Positions 6,965-9,385 of a DNA stretch of 9,385 nt are shown here, one piece after another. The number at the start of each line of letters is the position of its first letter. Position 1 is the stretch's first letter. Below the pieces are notes generated by a model. That model worked only from the letters and a program-made list of their open reading frames with translations. It was not told the origin of the DNA and made no database searches. The stretch lies in contig JADFPK010000062.1 of assembly GCA_022562375.1 (NCBI GenBank), positions 1 through 9,385 of the forward strand, in the 5' to 3' direction. This DNA is from Pseudomonadota bacterium. Its GTDB lineage: Bacteria; Pseudomonadota; Alphaproteobacteria; SMXQ01. The translations under genes and the position numbers were made by a program.

Positions 6965-7808
6965 TTTTGCCCGGCGGCGCCGGTTTCCGGGCGCCCCTGG
7001 ACCGCTTGGCCCGCCGGCGGGGCCAAAGCGAAATTACGGCGAATATCAGCGCCGCGGCAAGGACGATGGACGGCCCCGAGGGCGTGTCCCAAACGAACGA
7101 GCCCGCCATGCCGAGCGCCACGGCGACACAGCCGATAAGCGCCGCGCCGACGGCCATCTGCTCCGGCGTCCGGGCCAAGCCGCGCGCCGCCGCCGCCGGA
7201 ATGACCAGCAGCGAGGTGATCAGCACGATGCCGACGATCTTGAGCGACACCGAGATGACCAGCGCCATCAGCACCACGAAGACCAGGCGGACGGCCCGCA
7301 CCTTCACGCCCTCGACCCGCGCCAACTCGGCATCGATGGTGACCGCCAGGAGCGGGCGCCAGATCGCGATCAAGACGGCCATGGCGACGGCGCCGGTGCC
7401 GTAGATCCACAATAGATCGGCGGTTCCGACGGCGAGGATATCGCCGAACAGATAGGCCAGGAGGTCGACGCGGACGGTCTCGATCAAGGCCAGCGCGACC
7501 AGTCCCGCCGCCAGCGCCGTATGGGCGAGGATGCCGAGAAGGGTGTCGGTGGGAAGAACGGGACGTCCTCGCCCCCCCTGCCCCTCGCCGACGACCAGGA
7601 GCACCCCGATCAGCAGCGCGACGATGATGATGCCGAGGGTGGCGCTGAAATGAAGGACGAGGCCAAGCGCCACGCCGAGCAGCGCCGAGTGGGCAAGCGT
7701 CTCGCCGAAGAAGGCGAGGCGGCGCCAGACGACGAATGAGCCCATCGGCCCGGCGATGATGGCGACGCCGAAGCCGGCCGCCAATGCGCGAATGAGGAAA
7801 TCATCCAT
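6948..7808 (-). CDS. znuB: zinc ABC transporter, membrane permease ZnuB
   Basis: A 286-residue ABC-3 family integral membrane protein with about eight or more hydrophobic helices. It forms the inner-membrane channel for Zn(II) with ZnuC. The N-terminus, MDDFLIRALAAG then VVWRRLAFFGETLAHSALLGVALG, is typical of ZnuB. The block KIVGIVLITSLLVIPAAAARGLA in the C-terminal half (split: KIVGIVLITSLL, VIPAAAARGLA) contains the coupling-region signature. The C-terminal tail is short and basic (RRRAKRSRGARK). The open frame extends upstream to 7922 in the znuC tail, but ATG 7808 gives the family start and overlaps the znuC stop by 8 bp, indicating translational coupling. ATG 7829 is a weaker alternative. 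ZnuB is last in the zur-znuC-znuB operon. Manganese or iron relatives exist, but the Zur neighbour and Zur box point to zinc. Confidence 0.92.
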   Translation of the reverse strand: MDDFLIRALAAGFGVAIIAGPMGSFVVWRRLAFFGETLAHSALLGVALGLVLHFSATLGIIIVALLIGVLLVVGEGQGGRGRPVLPTDTLLGILAHTALAAGLVALALIETVRVDLLAYLFGDILAVGTADLLWIYGTGAVAMAVLIAIWRPLLAVTIDAELARVEGVKVRAVRLVFVVLMALVISVSLKIVGIVLITSLLVIPAAAARGLARTPEQMAVGAALIGCVAVALGMAGSFVWDTPSGPSIVLAAALIFAVISLWPRRRAKRSRGARKPAPPGKIRRSG

Positions 7809-8643
7809 CACGCCCGCTTCCCTTTTCATCGGCGCCGGCTTCTTTTGGGTCGCTTTCTTCCGGGCCGGCGGCGGCGATGACCCTGCCGGCGGCGTCATGT
7901 TCGTGGTCGTGCGCATGGGCATAGACGGCGAAGGATTGGGCGATAGCGGGACCGAACAGCGCGATGTATTCGGGGTGGCGGCTGACCGTTTCCGGGCGTC
8001 CGGCGCAGCAGACGTGATGGTTGAGACAGATCACCTCATCGGTCGCCGCCATGACCAGATGGAGATCGTGGGACACCAACAGCACGCCCAGTCGCCGTTC
8101 ATGGCGGATGCGGCCGATCAGGCCGTAAAGCTCGGCCTGACCGGTCAGGTCGACGCCCTGAACCGGCTCGTCCAGCACCAGCAGATCGGGCTCGCCCAGC
8201 AGCGCCCGGGCAAGCAGGACGCGCCGGGTCTCGCCGCCCGAAAGCGTCTGCAGCGGAAGATCGAGCGTGTGCCCGGCCCCGACCTCCGCCAAGGCCTGTT
8301 CCATGCTCCCGCGCCGAGGCCGCCGGGCGAGATCCAGGAAGCGCCCGACGCTCAGCGGCAGGACCGGATCGACGGAAAGATTTTGGGGCACATAGCCGAT
8401 GGAGAGGCCCGGCCGCAGCCACACGGTGCCGGCATCGGGCCGAAGGAGACCCAGGAGGACCCTTATCAGCGTCGTCTTTCCCGCCCCGTTGGGGCCGATC
8501 AATGTGACCACCTCGCCCTCTCTCACCGTCAGCCCGGCGTCACTCAAGACCTCCGTTGCGCCGAAGGAGAGGTAAATTCCCCTGGCCTCGACGAGGGACC
8601 CTCCCCTGGGTGCCGGCTGTGCCGGCGCGGGACCGATGGACAT
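7801..8643 (-). CDS. znuC: zinc ABC transporter, ATP-binding protein ZnuC
   Basis: A 280-residue ABC ATPase that powers Zn(II) import through ZnuB at the cytoplasmic face. Walker A is GPNGAGKT (50-57), the Q-loop is YVPQN (84-88), the signature is LSGGE (134-138), Walker B is LLVLDEP (154-160), and the switch histidine is H192 in SHDLH. ICLNHHVCCAG (205-215) with its HVCC core is a ZnuC hallmark. The C-terminal ~40 residues extend past the ATPase domain and hold a His/Asp cluster AHAHDHEHD (242-250), which may bind zinc. The frame is open upstream to 8784, but ATG 8643 lies 5 bp after the zur stop and gives a sensible start; its ribosome site is weak, so coupling to zur is likely. Confidence 0.93.
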   Translation of the reverse strand: MSIGPAPAQPAPRGGSLVEARGIYLSFGATEVLSDAGLTVREGEVVTLIGPNGAGKTTLIRVLLGLLRPDAGTVWLRPGLSIGYVPQNLSVDPVLPLSVGRFLDLARRPRRGSMEQALAEVGAGHTLDLPLQTLSGGETRRVLLARALLGEPDLLVLDEPVQGVDLTGQAELYGLIGRIRHERRLGVLLVSHDLHLVMAATDEVICLNHHVCCAGRPETVSRHPEYIALFGPAIAQSFAVYAHAHDHEHDAAGRVIAAAGPEESDPKEAGADEKGSGRDG

Positions 8644-8648
8644 CGTGG

Positions 8649-9143
8649 TCAGTCCGGGACGCAGTTGACGCAGATCCCCGTCACCTCGACCGTCTGGCGC
8701 TCGACCGAGAATTGGAGGGCCCGCGCGCTCGCCGCGATGGCGCCGGAGATCGCTTCCTCGTCGACCTCGGCGACGGTGCCGCACAGCCGGCAGATGAGGT
8801 GCTGGCCGCTATGGGGCCGGCCCGGATCGATGCAACCGATATAGGCGTTGAGCGAAGCGATGCGGTGGATGAGCTTCTGTTGCAGGAGAAAATCCAACGC
8901 CCGGTAGACCGTCGGCGGCATGGCTCTTCGGCCCTCGGCGCTCAACATGTCGAGGATGGCGTAGGCGCCGAGCGGCGCGTGGGACTGCCAGACGAACTCC
9001 AGCACGCTCAGGCGCAACTCGGTCAGGCGCGCCCCACGGCCGGCGCAAAGCTCCGCCGCGAGCGTCAGCGCCTCCTCGATGCAGCGCGCGTGGTCGTGAT
9101 CGCGGCGCATCGCCGCCGGCAGCTTGTCCTTCTTCCTCGCCAT
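8649..9143 (-). CDS. zur: Zur, zinc-responsive Fur-family repressor
   Basis: A 164-residue Fur-superfamily regulator. When zinc-loaded it should bind the Zur box and shut off zinc uptake. The winged helix lies at about residues 35-95 (RGARLTELRLSVLEF, PPTVYRALDFL). Two CxxC pairs, C118/C121 in CRLC and C158/C161 in CVNC, form the structural zinc site. H93, C104 and H111, before HLICRLC, match the regulatory-site residues of E. coli Zur (H77, C88, H96). The pattern indicates Zur rather than Fur or Mur. ATG 9143 has a strong ribosome site (GGGAGGT, 7 nt away). It is first in the leftward operon, with znuC 5 bp downstream, and is divergent from znuA, so it is probably autoregulated. The N-terminus also holds a small His cluster, DHDHARC (16-21), of unknown meaning. 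Confidence 0.93.
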   Translation of the reverse strand: MARKKDKLPAAMRRDHDHARCIEEALTLAAELCAGRGARLTELRLSVLEFVWQSHAPLGAYAILDMLSAEGRRAMPPTVYRALDFLLQQKLIHRIASLNAYIGCIDPGRPHSGQHLICRLCGTVAEVDEEAISGAIAASARALQFSVERQTVEVTGICVNCVPD

Positions 9144-9209
9144 CCGCCTGACCTCCCGATCCTTAGCCCGGTCCGAATTGCGCGGGTCCGGGCCGGGGTT
9201 TCAAGTTGG

Positions 9210-9228
9210 TACGTTATAATATAACATA
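9210..9228. promoter_or_regulatory. Zur box between zur and znuA
   Basis: TACGTTATAATATAACATA is a near-perfect 19-bp palindrome centred on A9219. The core GTTATA-A-TATAAC is exact, the next pair (C/A) mismatches, and the outer two pairs match. It fits the alphaproteobacterial Zur consensus as I recall it (ATGTTATAnTATAACAT). It lies 66 bp upstream of zur and about 50 bp upstream of znuA, in the only intergenic space they share, so one site should control both directions. Confidence 0.85.
9215..9220 (+). promoter_or_regulatory. candidate -10 element for znuA inside the Zur box
   Basis: A perfect TATAAT is embedded in the operator, so bound Zur would block RNA polymerase directly. No recognisable -35 lies 16-18 bp upstream (the region is GC-rich), so the element is tentative. 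On the opposite strand TATATT (9223-9218) could serve zur, again without a clear -35. Confidence 0.35.
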
Positions 9229-9279
9229 AGCAGCGGAAAAGGGGAGTCCCCCCGAGCTTTGGATGAACGGCGGCCAGGT

Positions 9280-9385
9280 TTGATCAAGATCCTTTACATC
9301 GTCATCGTCGCGGCCCTGGTGACGGCGGGCGTCGCGGCTGCAAGCCACGCCGCCGAGGCGCCTAAGGTGGTGGCAAGCATCCCGC
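9280..9385 (+). CDS. znuA: zinc ABC transporter periplasmic binding protein ZnuA (N-terminus only)
   Basis: The window ends about 35 codons into this gene. The visible part is a Sec-type signal peptide: a short basic start (IK), a hydrophobic stretch ILYIVIVAALVTAGVAAA, then an Ala-rich cleavage region SHAAEA. The mature start KVVASIP follows, which is how ZnuA-type metal-binding lipocalin-like cluster A-I proteins commonly begin. The protein would capture Zn(II) in the periplasm for ZnuBC. Position, divergence from zur and the Zur box support this call. There is no in-frame ATG: the candidates are TTG 9280 and TTG 9259, the latter 12 nt after GGGGAG (9241-9246). A nearby ATG at 9263 is out of frame and stops after six codons at TGA 9281-9283. 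The start is therefore uncertain and a base error is possible. Confidence 0.75.
   Translation, partial: MIKILYIVIVAALVTAGVAAASHAAEAPKVVASIP

Noticed and set aside
7756..9224. Plus-strand frames opposite znuC and zur
   Set aside because: They are antisense to znuC and zur, which have complete catalytic and metal-binding motifs. No domain is visible in the plus-strand frames.
9241..9251. GGGG-AGT-CCCC mini-hairpin upstream of znuA
   Set aside because: A 4-bp stem with a 3-base loop is expected by chance in GC-rich DNA, and there is no T-run or known leader function.
1..9385. CRISPR arrays, tRNA or rRNA genes, insertion sequences, phage or toxin-antitoxin genes
   Set aside because: No regularly spaced repeats, cloverleaf-like segments, transposase or integrase motifs, or small paired toxin genes were seen on reading both strands by eye.

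Overview
The window is GC-rich DNA, roughly 65% G+C by eye, with dense bacterial gene packing. It most likely comes from an alphaproteobacterium, possibly Rhodospirillales-like. This rests on the gene families, on a Zur operator of the alphaproteobacterial type (core GTTATAATATAAC), and on a CysK of the 'TAGNTG' form that I associate with alphaproteobacteria. Taxonomy is inference; no rRNA or tRNA gene is present.

Layout, left to right. (1) The 3' part of an MFS exporter gene (1-989, +) is followed 7 bp later by a Nudix ADP-ribose pyrophosphatase gene (997-1596, +). (2) A sulfur-metabolism block follows: cysteine synthase cysK (1693-2694, +) and 3-mercaptopyruvate sulfurtransferase sseA (2766-3620, +). 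(3) A 295-bp non-coding stretch with two perfect inverted repeats precedes malonyl-CoA decarboxylase (3916-5337, +). Directly behind it lies a fragment encoding only the C-terminal ~97 residues of a TctA-type tricarboxylate transporter permease (about 5356-5649, +), ending in a terminator-like hairpin. (4) A third sulfur gene, cystathionine beta-lyase metC (5798-6964, +), runs tail-to-tail into znuB with a 17-bp overlap. (5) A zinc-uptake locus closes the window. On the minus strand, zur, znuC and znuB form a tight operon reading leftward from 9143 to 6948. On the plus strand, znuA starts at the right edge and is cut off. A Zur box with a perfect TATAAT inside it lies between the divergent genes.

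How the parts fit. ZnuA, ZnuB and ZnuC would form a high-affinity Zn(II) ABC importer. Zur is first in its operon and should repress both directions from one operator when zinc is plentiful. CysK, SseA and MetC all handle cysteine, mercaptopyruvate or cystathionine sulfur. The malonyl-CoA decarboxylase and tctA remnant look like an unrelated cassette sitting between sseA and metC.

I see no convincing sign of a wholly new system. The more interesting points are the truncated tctA behind the decarboxylase, a 13-codon leader ORF overlapping the decarboxylase start (ATGA), the inverted repeats upstream of it, and the non-ATG start of znuA. I saw no CRISPR, insertion sequence, integrase or tRNA.
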